The notes under the pieces are model-generated. The model had not been told where the DNA came from. It made no database searches and saw only the letters and a list, made by a program, of their open reading frames with translations. From positions 608,754,209-608,818,208 of the forward strand of contig NC_081413.1 of assembly GCF_030272615.1 (NCBI RefSeq): a DNA stretch of 64,000 nucleotides, read 5' to 3'. Of the stretch, positions 47,990 through 58,370 are shown piece after piece. How positions within the stretch are numbered: the stretch's first letter is position 1; every line of letters starts with the position of its first letter. Both the position numbers and the translations under genes were made by a program. Origin of the DNA: Cryptomeria japonica (Eukaryota > Streptophyta > Pinopsida > Cupressales > Cupressaceae).

Positions 47990-49522
47990 CTATGCCCAGT
48001 ACTTGCGAAGATGCATGCTATTGATAGGATCAGACAAAGGTTCACCTTCGGGAGTCGCAAGCTGGTATGCCCCCGAGCCATAGGCTGCAGTTACTATGAA
48101 AGGCCCAACCCAATTGGGTTCAAACTTGCCCTTGATGACGTCAGTAGACTGTGCATTCTTGGGATTTGCCTTTAAAACCAAGTCTCCCACTTCGAAGTGT
48201 CGCCCTTTGACCTTCTTATTATAAGAGCGACGGAGACGGTTTTGGTATGCTTGCAAATGTGTCAGAGCTGTCTGACGTTTTCCATCTAACATCTCAAGCT
48301 GATGCAGCCGAGAGACTCTGTGTGTCTCATCATCAATCAGGTGTTGCAAGGAGACTCTCAAGGAAGGAATCTCAACTTCCAAAGGTAAGATGGCTTCCGC
48401 ACCATACACCAAGGAATAAGGTGTTGCGTCAGTAGGTGTGCGGATAGAAGTGCGATAGGCCCACAGTGCTGGATTTAACTGTACGTGCCAATCTCGACCA
48501 GCGTCATTGACAACTTTCTTCAGGATCTTGATAATGGTTTTATTTGACGCTTCAGCTTGACCGTTACCCTGTGGATAGTATGGGCTAGAAAAACGGTGTT
48601 GAATATGAAATTTTTCACAAAGCTCTTTAACATCTTTATTCTTGAAGGGTCGACCATTATCTGTGACTATGGCAAGGGGAACCCCATATCTGCATATGAT
48701 ATAATTTAGCAAGAATTTTGAAATTTGGACACCAGTGATATAGGTCATGGGAATGGCTTCAATCCATTTTGTAAAATATTCTGTAGCTGTAATAATGAAC
48801 TTGTGTCCATTTGCAGATGTTGGTTGAATCTTGCCGATAAGATCCAAACCCCACTGAGAAAAGGGCCATGGAGATATAACAGAATGAAGCTCTTGAGCTG
48901 GTGCATGAATATAATCTCCATGAATCTGGCACTTGTAGCACTTTTTAACAAATTCATGAACATCTTTTTCCAAAGTGGGCCAGTAATACCCAGCACGAAT
49001 CAACTTTTTGGCTAGGCTAAGACCATTGAAATGGCCCCCACATATACCATCGTGAACCTCGTGTAAAGCCGTTTGTGCTTCGTCAGAATCCAAACACCTG
49101 AGGAGGGTATGGTCAAAAGAACGACGGTAAAGGGTGTCGGCGATGATGACATATTTGGATGTTTGTCGAATAAAGGCTCGGCGTTGGTTAGCGGAAAGGT
49201 TAGGTGGTAAAGTCTGGGATTTCAAATATTGATATATATCATTGTACCAAGGGGAATTGGGACCAACAAGAACGCACATCACCTCAGCAGTCAGAATGTC
49301 AAAAGAGGGGACTAGCAATTGTTCGACTAGGAATTCACACTTGTCCATATTCTGCGGCATATTTATCATAGAAGCAATTGTAGCCATCGCATCTGCCAAC
49401 TTATTTTGTATTCTTGGCACTTGACTGAAATGGATAGCTATGAATTTGGTCTTGAAGAAGTCTACCATGTGCTTATAAGGAATAAGCTTTTCATCCTTTG
49501 TCTCGTAGTCATCATTGACTTG
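47990..49522 (-). CDS. Gypsy element integrase part of pol (after an in-frame TGA)
   Basis: The same frame as gag-pol, separated from it by one TGA. The first ATG after the stop is at 49468. The first about 35 residues finish the second RNase H domain (LADAMATIASM). The integrase then shows an HHCC zinc-binding region (about 49080-48920), and DDE-type catalytic residues in GLDLIG, VTDNG and NGQAEASNK. The C-terminal region ends in MHLRKYWA. Integrase inserts the element cDNA into host DNA. The domain looks complete. With the TGA upstream it would need readthrough or a separate start. Confidence 0.9.
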   Translation of the reverse strand, partial: QVNDDYETKDEKLIPYKHMVDFFKTKFIAIHFSQVPRIQNKLADAMATIASMINMPQNMDKCEFLVEQLLVPSFDILTAEVMCVLVGPNSPWYNDIYQYLKSQTLPPNLSANQRRAFIRQTSKYVIIADTLYRRSFDHTLLRCLDSDEAQTALHEVHDGICGGHFNGLSLAKKLIRAGYYWPTLEKDVHEFVKKCYKCQIHGDYIHAPAQELHSVISPWPFSQWGLDLIGKIQPTSANGHKFIITATEYFTKWIEAIPMTYITGVQISKFLLNYIICRYGVPLAIVTDNGRPFKNKDVKELCEKFHIQHRFSSPYYPQGNGQAEASNKTIIKILKKVVNDAGRDWHVQLNPALWAYRTSIRTPTDATPYSLVYGAEAILPLEVEIPSLRVSLQHLIDDETHRVSRLHQLEMLDGKRQTALTHLQAYQNRLRRSYNKKVKGRHFEVGDLVLKANPKNAQSTDVIKGKFEPNWVGPFIVTAAYGSGAYQLATPEGEPLSDPINSMHLRKYWA

Positions 49523-52500
49523 TCAGATGACTAATTGAGAATCTCCATAGACTTGCAAATGCTTGATGTTCCAGTGAACTGCCACTCGGAGTCCGGTAAC
49601 CAATGCTTCGTACTCTGCAATGTTATTGGTACATGGGAAAGTTATTCTGTATGACTTTGGAATAGCATCACCTTGAGGGGTGACAAACAAAATGCCTGCG
49701 CCGGATCCGAACCTGGTGTGAGACCCATCAAAGTATAACTTCCATTCATTGGATGGTGTGAGAGCAAAGACTGATTCATCTGGGAAATCAATCAACATGG
49801 GATGATCATATGAAATAGGAGCATCTGCTAGTTGATCTGCTATGACTTGTCCTTTTATCGCCTTTCGCTCCATATACTCAATGTCAAATTCACTGAGAAT
49901 CATGACCCATTTTGCTAGGCGACCTGTCAAAGCTGCTCGGCTGAGCAAATATTTTAAAGGATCAATTTTGGCAATCAACAATGTTTGATGGCTTAGCATA
50001 TAATGTCGGAGCTTTTGTGTTGCAAATACCACTGCTAAGCATGCCCTCTCAATAGTTGAATAATTTAGCTCATAGCCTACCAGTGTCCGGCTGATATAGT
50101 AAATAGCTCTTTCTTTGCCATTCTCATCTTGTTGAGCCAAAAGAACTCCTAATGCTGTTTCAGTTGCAGAGATGTACAATAAGAATGGCTTGCCTTCGAT
50201 AGGAGGCATTAAGATAGGCGGCGACAACAAATAGTCTTTAAGAGCTTGAAAGGCTGATTGGCATTGCTCCGTCCATTTAAAAGCGACACCTTTGTGCAAT
50301 AGATGTTGAAATGGATGACATTTGTCAGCCAATTGAGCTATGAAGCGACGAATTGACTGGAGCTTTCCTTGCAGACTTCTTAATTGCCGGAGGTTGGAAG
50401 GTGGAGGCATATCCATGATTGCTTTGACTTTTGTAGGGTCGACCTCAATGCCTCGGTGGGAAACAATGTATCCAAGCAACTTGCCAGCTGTAACACCAAA
50501 GACACACTTTTTTGGATTGAGCCTGAGTTTGTAGGTTTCCATTCTGTCAAAAATTGGGCCCAGGATGGCTAGATGACTATCTCTGGTAACAGATTTGCAC
50601 AACAAGTCATCAACATAATCCTCCATCAAAGTGTGCATGAAATCATGAAAGATTGTCGTCATTGCTCTTTGATATGTTGCACCGGCATTTTTGAGGCCAA
50701 AGGGCATCACATTCCAACAATAAGTGCCCCAAGCACAGGTGAATGCGGTCTTATGCTGATCTTCGGGTGCAATGCGGATTTGATTGTAGCCAGAGAAACC
50801 ATCCATTAATGAAAGCATCTCATAACCAGCTGTCATGTCCACTATGATGTCTATATTTGGCAATGGAAAATCGTCCTTAGGACATGCTTTATTCAGGTCC
50901 CTAAAATCTGTGCAGATGCGGATGCCCCCAGTTACTTTGCTAACTGGCACTAGATTTGAAATCCAGTCTGCGTAATCAATGGGTCTAATGAAGCCCACAT
51001 CTAGCAATTTTTTCAATTCCACTTTGACCAAAAGAGCCACTTGAGGATGCATTTTTCTAAGTTTTTGTTTGACGGGTTTAGCACCTGGTTTCAGTGGCAA
51101 ATGATGAAGGACTAATTCTGGATCGAGGCCAGTCATATCTGCATAAGACCACGCAAAGCTGATCTTCTTCTCCAGAAAGAAATTAATGAAATCAATCTTC
51201 TCTTGTTTTGACAAGGAGGCAGCGAAGTGAATGACCTTAGGGTTATCAGGTGTACCCAAATTGATTTCCTCGGTCATCTCTACCAACAATGTGGATTTGT
51301 CCTGAGTTGATAGGGGTACGTCCACTCTTCCACCTTTGGGTGCCTCAGAAAGGTTTTCACCTGCAGGTACGTCTTTTATTTTTACTTTTGTACGATCAGA
51401 GAGCGCCTTACGGTTTTCACTCAAAGATCTATTCTTTTGATATTTTTCTTTTACTTTTACTTTTTCTTTTTCATGACTGGAAGAGGGAGTTGACTCCCCA
51501 AAATATGCCATTGAATCCAGGTCAATAGCAAAGCCTGCCTTATGGTCGCCTTGTGGTATACTTTCCCGTAGTCCCAGGAACTCTGCAATTGCTTCGTCAT
51601 TCTGAAAACAGTCCAACGTGAGCGGTTCTTGTTGGTCATATTGGATAAGTTGGGGATATATGAGGGGCATGTCATCATCGATTGTAAGGATAGAATGGGC
51701 TGATATGGTAAAAATGTGAATGTCCGTGGTGTCACTATCCGAACTACTTGTGTCGGATTCGGAGCTGGGATCCCAAAATGACTCGATCCAAGCATGAGGA
51801 CAGGTTTTAGGAAGAGGATTTATTTCATGTTTATCCTCCATAGGCAAGTTATCAGGGTCAATGAAGATATTGTCAAGGGCATAGGAGCTGGAAGAAAAGG
51901 AACTCCACTCCCAGTCATTAGAATCAGTCTCTGGTTGGGTAACCTCAGGTGTTATTTCATCATCAAAATCACGCCCTTTTCGACACATGGACCTTTTGGT
52001 AGATGTGGATCCAATTCGTAACGGTACAAAACCTAACCCTAAAGTCGGGGGTCGCCTCTCAGGTATGATGGGTTCTATCCTTCCATTGTTTTTCAAGCCT
52101 AAGCCACTGCAGCCATCATATCCTTTCTTCTGCAGCATAGTAAATCCTTTGCCATATAATTCCACTGGCAACTTGACAGGTGGAGTTTCAGTTGGATCCT
52201 TATAGAGCCAATCTATGGCGTCATCATCTATAGTTTCTTTGTCAAGTTCTCCCCATCTTGCAAATGTAGTGGGAGGCTGATATTGAATAACGACCTTGGG
52301 TTCCTTTTGCAATAAATGCGGTTTTCCATATGACTTTGGAGACATCGGCAAATTCCCAATGAGAAATGTTTGGTCCATTGAATATTCTCCACACCCTTGG
52401 TCTTGTATCTTCAGTTTTCCTTTAATAGCATCCAACAATGCATTGGGATCCACATAACTGTCTGGTTTGGCTTCTGTATTGACTGGTACTTGCCGCTGAG

Positions 52501-55500
52501 GAGTATCCCTTAGGGTAGCACAAAACTGGAACGGATTAGGATCTCCTGGAATGGTTATCTCAGTTCCGTTGTAAGGGTATTTCAGACATTGATGATAAGT
52601 GGACGGAACTGCTTTCATGGCATGAATCCACGGACGACCAAGGATCATATTATAAGGGAGGTCAAGGTCTAGGACTTGTAGGAAAGTATTTTCCGTCACT
52701 GGACCAACTCTGATGGGCAATACAATTATCCCTTTGGATGGGCGCTCAGCATCATCATAGGCTTTTATTGTTATCCTTTTGGAAGCATCAATGTCATTTT
52801 CTGAATATCCGAGGCCAATGACCACTCTTAAGGTGCAGATATTAAGACCCGCTCCGCCATCTATCAAGACTCGTCGGATTTTGCAATTGTGGACAAAGAC
52901 TTCTAGGTGCAAAGGGTCATTATGGGGAAGCTTGTCAGGTGAGATGTCACTATCGGAAAATGCAACACTTCGGGAAACGGCTAAATGTCCAATCCGCGCT
53001 TGAAATTGGTCAACATCAATATCTGTTGGGACAGTGGACTCAGTCAAGGCTTTATCTAGGACTGCACGATGCATGGGAGACATTTTCAACAACTCTAGGA
53101 TGGATATTTGTGCAGGTGTTTTTCCTAGATGATCCAAAAGATTATACTGACTCGCAGGCACTGGTTTGGGAGGAGCTGCAGGGGCTCCTTTTACGACTAT
53201 TTTGGATCGACGAGTGGTGACTGCACAAGAAGGATCTTGTTCTTTTATTCTCAAGGTAGACACATACTCATTTGACGCATGAAAACAATTAATGACATTG
53301 TGATAACTGATATTTGCATAATTAGCCGTTTGAGCAGAATTGGAAGAAGACGCTTTACCCTTGTCATGATCAAGCAAAGGAGTTTTGAAAATAGTATGAT
53401 CAGTATTAGAGGTCGGATGGGTTGGATCTATCTCAATTACTCCTTGTTCCAATAAATCTTGAATCATATGTTTTAATTGAAAACATGAAGCGGTTTTATG
53501 TCCTTTAGACCGATGATATTCACAGTACGCATTATCATTCCACCAATGCGGTTTTTCCGTTGGTTCTGCCTTAATATCTGGTAGTTTGATAAACTTCGCT
53601 TGTATTAATTGCTTCATGACTGATTCGATAGGCTCTCCCAATGGTGTAAACTGTCGAGGAGGCCCATCCCGCAATCGGAAGGGTTTGCGTTGTTGATTTT
53701 GTTGTTGGCCTTGTTGTTGATTGCATTGTTGAGCATACTGTTGTTGAGCATGTTGTTGATATTGTAGCTGTTGAGCGCGTTGTTGATATTGCGACTGTTG
53801 AGCATGCGGTTGATATTGTGACTGTTGTGTATGCTGCAACTGTTGAGTAACATTGTTCCTAGGTACTTGATTTTGTTCCATAGTCGACATATTAGGAATA
53901 CTCAACTTCTTGATTGTGAATGGGGGTTGATTTGCATTTACCACTCTCGCATCAACAACACCATCATTAGTGACGTTCTTGTTCTTATACCAAAATCTGT
54001 TTCTATCCCCTGAATAATTTGTGTTGTCACTATCCTTATTGAGCTTGATAATTCCTTTAGCTACAAGAGTTGCTTCAATATTCATTCCTTTCTTAATGAG
54101 TTTTTCTATAGTACTAGGACTTTTCAATTTTAGCTCATACATCATTTCTGGGACTAGATTCTGGATAAACAGATTCACTTGTTGTTCTTCAGGTATATCG
54201 AGAGAAGAACGACTATACAAACTTCGCCATCGTTGCAAAAAGGTCACTAATGGTTCACCTTGCTTTTGTTTGGTATTGCATAAATCCGACATAGTCACAT
54301 CGCTATCGATATTGAACGCGAAATGAGATATAAACTTTTGTGCCAGTTCTGACCAAGTCTTTATATTTCCTGGCAAATGTGAATACCAATCCATAGCTTG
54401 TCCAGCAAGACTTCGTGCAAATAATCGCATTAAATATGTCTCCTCATAGCTTACTTCTGTGCATGCTGCGTAAAATGCTCGAATATGATCTCTTGGATTG
54501 CCATTCCCTCTATATTTCTCAAAGTGGGGTGCCTCAAAATGCTTGGGGAATGGAGGCATGTATACACTCTTGTCAAAGGGATTAGGACATAAATCTTGAT
54601 CTGTATACAACTTCTTTGTTCCTTTAGCTTCTAATGCATCAATTTTTCGTCGCAACATCTCAAGTTGTTGCGCAATTGTATCAGATTGTAGAAGTTCATC
54701 ATTAATCCCAGTTGGTATTCTTTGTTGATATATCGCATTTCCGATTGGCTGTTGATACTCCGCAATGGCCATTTTTGGCGTCTCTTGCATATAAAGTTCT
54801 TGGTACTTTTCTTGTTGTTGCGGTTGTGCTATGCCTTGATATTGACTTTGTTGTTGTGCTTCTTGGAGCCCAGGTTGATATTGCAATTGAGTAGGCTGTT
54901 GATATTGCATAGGCACCACTTGCGGTTGTGAAGTAGGATAACTTGTTTGTCTTGGCACATATTGCGGCACATATTGTTGGTGTTGATGAGTTGGAATTTG
55001 TTGACTTTGTGCCAATTGTTGTCGCGGTGTATATCCAATCATTTGTAAAAAAGCTTGTTTAGATGATTTTCGTTGCTTCTCCTTAGGATGGGTTATAGCA
55101 CTTACATTAACTTGCTGTGTTGTTTGTCCAATCGCTTGTGATGGTTGCAAGTTTGTGTTAACTTGTAATGGTGCCGAAGGCACTGCAATTTCTTGTCGAA
55201 TGCGACATTGTTGTTGTTGCACTTCATTTGTTTGCACATTTGGTTGTACCTTTTGCGTATTACTCAATTGTTGCAACAATTGCTGATGGTGAAAACCACT
55301 ATCCATAGCTCTTTGTGTAGCCATTATCGAAGGATTTGTCGCAATAGTGTTTGACAAAGATACATAAGAACTTTGTTGCATCATGGAAGTGCTTTGGACA
55401 TTATTGACATTAGGCATTCCAGTTGTGAAACTTTCTTGTATCTTAGATGTTGATCCAATTTTATGCATATGAGGAACCATTTCTTGTTGAGGAACTGCTG

Positions 55501-56254
55501 TCAATATTTGCATAGTCTTCATTTGATCTTGTATTGCAGGCATTGTATTGAATAATGGATTATTTATCGTCTCAAACAATGACTTTTGAGGAATAGTCAC
55601 TGACAATGCCTTTGAAGTACGTTTACTCATCAATGTAGATTGAAGCTCTTGTTGCACATTTTCTTCATTGAGATGCGAAGAGAAACTTAACGGCTCACTG
55701 CCTTGTTGTGTTTGCACATTAATTGGTTCATTTAAGGGAACCATATCACTCATCATGTGAAGATACTTTTGAGGATACGTTTTAAAAACTTTGCTCAGGA
55801 ATTTATCCATCCTTTTTATTACCTTTGGATCTTGAAGGAACATGTCAACCTCATCAGAGGCATCAGAATCAGATGAAGAATCTGGTTGGACATTTGGATT
55901 CGTTTCTTGTTGAATACCTTGGTCTGAACCAAATCCTTGTGAAAGAGTTTGATCTTCATATAGTGTTTGAGTTCGAATGTCATGTTGCAAATTTGATTGA
56001 TCCCAATTAAAAGGTGCACTTCCTCTTGGAGTTGGTGGAACACTCCCATGTCCTGGTTTCATGGGTACAAATACTGGTTCATATAATGGAGGTGGTCCAA
56101 GTTGAACCATTCCATATGGTGGTAGGGATGTGTTTGATGAACCTTCAACTTGCACTGTTTGACTAGTTTGACACTGCGAATTTACTATGTTATCCATGGA
56201 TTGATACATTGGTTCACTCATCTTCTTAGATCTTGATCTTGTCTCAACTGGCAT
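49523..56254 (-). CDS. Gypsy element gag-pol polyprotein (gag, protease, G-patch, RT, RNase H)
   Basis: 2243 residues from ATG 56254 to TGA 49525-49523. The order is: a long Gln-rich N-terminal region (about 1-560); retrotransposon gag domain (about 565-760); a second Gln-rich repeat stretch (about 810-870); zinc knuckle C911-X2-H914-X4-H919-X4-C924; protease with DGGAG (Asp1132); G-patch (about 1365-1410, KKGYDGCSGLGLKNNG); RT with YVDD at 1880-1883; RNase H (about 2020-2125); and the start of a second, archaeal-type RNase H (from about 2165, LYFDGSHTRFGSGAG). A doubled RNase H marks the Tat group. Gag and pol are one frame, so no frameshift is needed. The stop falls within the second RNase H. 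Confidence 0.93.
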   Translation of the reverse strand: MPVETRSRSKKMSEPMYQSMDNIVNSQCQTSQTVQVEGSSNTSLPPYGMVQLGPPPLYEPVFVPMKPGHGSVPPTPRGSAPFNWDQSNLQHDIRTQTLYEDQTLSQGFGSDQGIQQETNPNVQPDSSSDSDASDEVDMFLQDPKVIKRMDKFLSKVFKTYPQKYLHMMSDMVPLNEPINVQTQQGSEPLSFSSHLNEENVQQELQSTLMSKRTSKALSVTIPQKSLFETINNPLFNTMPAIQDQMKTMQILTAVPQQEMVPHMHKIGSTSKIQESFTTGMPNVNNVQSTSMMQQSSYVSLSNTIATNPSIMATQRAMDSGFHHQQLLQQLSNTQKVQPNVQTNEVQQQQCRIRQEIAVPSAPLQVNTNLQPSQAIGQTTQQVNVSAITHPKEKQRKSSKQAFLQMIGYTPRQQLAQSQQIPTHQHQQYVPQYVPRQTSYPTSQPQVVPMQYQQPTQLQYQPGLQEAQQQSQYQGIAQPQQQEKYQELYMQETPKMAIAEYQQPIGNAIYQQRIPTGINDELLQSDTIAQQLEMLRRKIDALEAKGTKKLYTDQDLCPNPFDKSVYMPPFPKHFEAPHFEKYRGNGNPRDHIRAFYAACTEVSYEETYLMRLFARSLAGQAMDWYSHLPGNIKTWSELAQKFISHFAFNIDSDVTMSDLCNTKQKQGEPLVTFLQRWRSLYSRSSLDIPEEQQVNLFIQNLVPEMMYELKLKSPSTIEKLIKKGMNIEATLVAKGIIKLNKDSDNTNYSGDRNRFWYKNKNVTNDGVVDARVVNANQPPFTIKKLSIPNMSTMEQNQVPRNNVTQQLQHTQQSQYQPHAQQSQYQQRAQQLQYQQHAQQQYAQQCNQQQGQQQNQQRKPFRLRDGPPRQFTPLGEPIESVMKQLIQAKFIKLPDIKAEPTEKPHWWNDNAYCEYHRSKGHKTASCFQLKHMIQDLLEQGVIEIDPTHPTSNTDHTIFKTPLLDHDKGKASSSNSAQTANYANISYHNVINCFHASNEYVSTLRIKEQDPSCAVTTRRSKIVVKGAPAAPPKPVPASQYNLLDHLGKTPAQISILELLKMSPMHRAVLDKALTESTVPTDIDVDQFQARIGHLAVSRSVAFSDSDISPDKLPHNDPLHLEVFVHNCKIRRVLIDGGAGLNICTLRVVIGLGYSENDIDASKRITIKAYDDAERPSKGIIVLPIRVGPVTENTFLQVLDLDLPYNMILGRPWIHAMKAVPSTYHQCLKYPYNGTEITIPGDPNPFQFCATLRDTPQRQVPVNTEAKPDSYVDPNALLDAIKGKLKIQDQGCGEYSMDQTFLIGNLPMSPKSYGKPHLLQKEPKVVIQYQPPTTFARWGELDKETIDDDAIDWLYKDPTETPPVKLPVELYGKGFTMLQKKGYDGCSGLGLKNNGRIEPIIPERRPPTLGLGFVPLRIGSTSTKRSMCRKGRDFDDEITPEVTQPETDSNDWEWSSFSSSSYALDNIFIDPDNLPMEDKHEINPLPKTCPHAWIESFWDPSSESDTSSSDSDTTDIHIFTISAHSILTIDDDMPLIYPQLIQYDQQEPLTLDCFQNDEAIAEFLGLRESIPQGDHKAGFAIDLDSMAYFGESTPSSSHEKEKVKVKEKYQKNRSLSENRKALSDRTKVKIKDVPAGENLSEAPKGGRVDVPLSTQDKSTLLVEMTEEINLGTPDNPKVIHFAASLSKQEKIDFINFFLEKKISFAWSYADMTGLDPELVLHHLPLKPGAKPVKQKLRKMHPQVALLVKVELKKLLDVGFIRPIDYADWISNLVPVSKVTGGIRICTDFRDLNKACPKDDFPLPNIDIIVDMTAGYEMLSLMDGFSGYNQIRIAPEDQHKTAFTCAWGTYCWNVMPFGLKNAGATYQRAMTTIFHDFMHTLMEDYVDDLLCKSVTRDSHLAILGPIFDRMETYKLRLNPKKCVFGVTAGKLLGYIVSHRGIEVDPTKVKAIMDMPPPSNLRQLRSLQGKLQSIRRFIAQLADKCHPFQHLLHKGVAFKWTEQCQSAFQALKDYLLSPPILMPPIEGKPFLLYISATETALGVLLAQQDENGKERAIYYISRTLVGYELNYSTIERACLAVVFATQKLRHYMLSHQTLLIAKIDPLKYLLSRAALTGRLAKWVMILSEFDIEYMERKAIKGQVIADQLADAPISYDHPMLIDFPDESVFALTPSNEWKLYFDGSHTRFGSGAGILFVTPQGDAIPKSYRITFPCTNNIAEYEALVTGLRVAVHWNIKHLQVYGDSQLVI

Positions 56255-58131
56255 GTCACTTATGCAAATGCAATATTTTTGGAATTTTTCAAGGGTAATA
56301 TATGATATGCAACTAAATGCAAACTAAATATATGAAAATGCAATCTATGTTTTTGGTTGTTTTTGAAGATTTTGACAAACTTTTGAATGCAAATCTAAAA
56401 GAGACCCTTAGGAAATTGAAATGATACCTAGACCTCAAAGGACAAAAGGACCAAGTGACAAAAGGACAAATTGACAATGTCTCACCTATATGCTTGGATA
56501 CTAAGCTAGGTTTGACGAAATGATATTGATGACAAAAAGGACAAAAGACTTGATGAGGTCTAGACTTCTTAACAATGACTTGGGGTTTATCAAAGATTTG
56601 GATTGCTTAAGTATGACAAGACCTAGGTTTTGAGACTATATGCGAAGGGATAATTAATATGTATATGATCTTAATATGATATGATAATGACTTAGGTTTA
56701 ATGAAGAGACTTGGGCTATGCAAATGCAAATGTATGACAATGTCAACCTAAGATGAAACCTAAGGTTTAATTATGAAATGATATTGCTCTTATACAAGAG
56801 GACTCATGTAAATGGATGACTTTTATTGGTATGCAAAAGAAGTATGACTTAGATGAAACCTAACCTTGATACTTGATAATGACTTTGAAAAATGCAACCT
56901 AGGATGAACCTAAATGTAAGTGACATAAGAGTTGAGACAAGTTTTTGAACATTGTTGGATAACCATGCTTTAGGAATATGATCTTTGAATCTTGTTGAAT
57001 GTTTGTTGGATGAATGTCTTTGGTGTTTGATCTTATGTTATATCAATGTGCTTGCTCTTAAAATGGTATTCAACTTTTGACAATCAAAGAATACAAGATA
57101 TTGCAACTTAGACTCAAGACAATCATGCTCATTTCCACATTCCTTATGGTAGGCAAAGACATTAGGTACTTGAGAGGTAGACTCATTATGAGATTCAAGG
57201 AGAATACATAGATGCTTGACCCCACGGGCTCCCCTCCACGGCACTCACTTCTCAGGGCAGCCAAGCATCAGTCCCCATGGAACCTCCCCATGGCGAACTT
57301 AGTATCTCTTCCAAGTATCCGAATTTGTCCTTCTCAAGCAACTAGAAGGGTTTTTGGCCTCTAAGAACAAGGTATGTAGTAAGGATTTCTGTTAAGCATT
57401 ACTCCTTGATGTCATGCAAGCATGATTGAGACATTAAGCCCATCAAGATACCAACAAATGTAGTCACGCAAGCGCGATTTAGACCAAGAGGCCCTACTTA
57501 GATGTTGATATGAGAAAGAGTTTCAAGGGGCATCACTTCCCAAGTAACTACAATTCCCACGTAACACTTCCTTCAAAGCTTTCGCTCATCAGGTATTTGT
57601 TTATAGTGAGTTAGAATGCCCAGGAATTCTAGCCGTACTCACTTTGGGTCGTTCCCTTCTCACGATTATCACTTGCTTGCTAAAGCAAAGTGGTCGGGAA
57701 GGCAGGCCCTCTAATGGAGACAAACAATCAACAACACAAGCATGGTATCGAAGATCTGGATTTCTGATCACCCTTTGAAGGATGAGAGCATACTCTCCTA
57801 CTCCAATGTCATACTTAACAAACAAAGCAAACAAAGGTTTATTCCAACCTATTTAAAAATCACTAAGTGCCTAATTAAAAATCTCAAACACACAAGTTTG
57901 GTTGTTTCTCCAAGGCAACCTGCAAAACACATGTCAGAAGTTTGATTTGTTGTCTTTGAACATCGAATCTGCATAACACATGTTAGTAGTTTGATTTTTA
58001 GTCTTTGTCATGCATACGCCAAGATCCTGCACAAATAATCAGTACCAAAATCCAAAGCATAGAAAACAGAAAGCAAAAAACATCAAAAATTTCAAGTAAA
58101 CTGCATTTTTTTACCCTCTGATCTGGACTTT
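56255..58131. other. 5' leader of gypsy element
   Basis: About 1.9 kb between the motif array and the gag ATG. Many short open stretches but no conserved domain. Long leaders are common in Tat elements. Confidence 0.6.
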
Positions 58132-58244
58132 ACACAGGCGCAGAAGATAGAACACAAGCGCAGGTTGTCAAACACAAGCGCAAGATGTATTGACACAGGC
58201 GCAAGACTCTTCAACACAAGCGCAAGATGCTTCACACAGGCGCA
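58132..58244. repeat. Array of six ACACARGCGCA motifs, same orientation
   Basis: Motif starts are 58132, 58152, 58172, 58193, 58214 and 58234, a spacing of 20-21 bp. The same motif as the array at 43953-44061. Confidence 0.9.
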
Positions 58245-58346
58245 GGATGTGTCCAGAATGCACTGCACGACCCTGTTTTTGGGTTTTTGACCTGCAAATC
58301 AGCTTAGAAGCACTCCAAAACACAGTAAGATGGTTAGAAGGTTAGT

Positions 58347-58365
58347 ATTCACGTCGGGTTCACCA
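58347..58365 (-). other. Primer-binding site fitting tRNA-Trp
   Basis: TGGTGAACCCGACGTGAAT on the minus strand begins 5 nt after the 5' LTR. From memory of plant tRNA-Trp(CCA), whose 3' end is ...CGTCGGGTTCACCA, the match extends over 19 nt. Confidence 0.72.
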
Positions 58366-58370
58366 GTTAA

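Noticed and set aside
47735-48175. Phe-rich membrane protein on the plus strand
   Set aside because: It is the translation of a T-rich minisatellite antisense to integrase.
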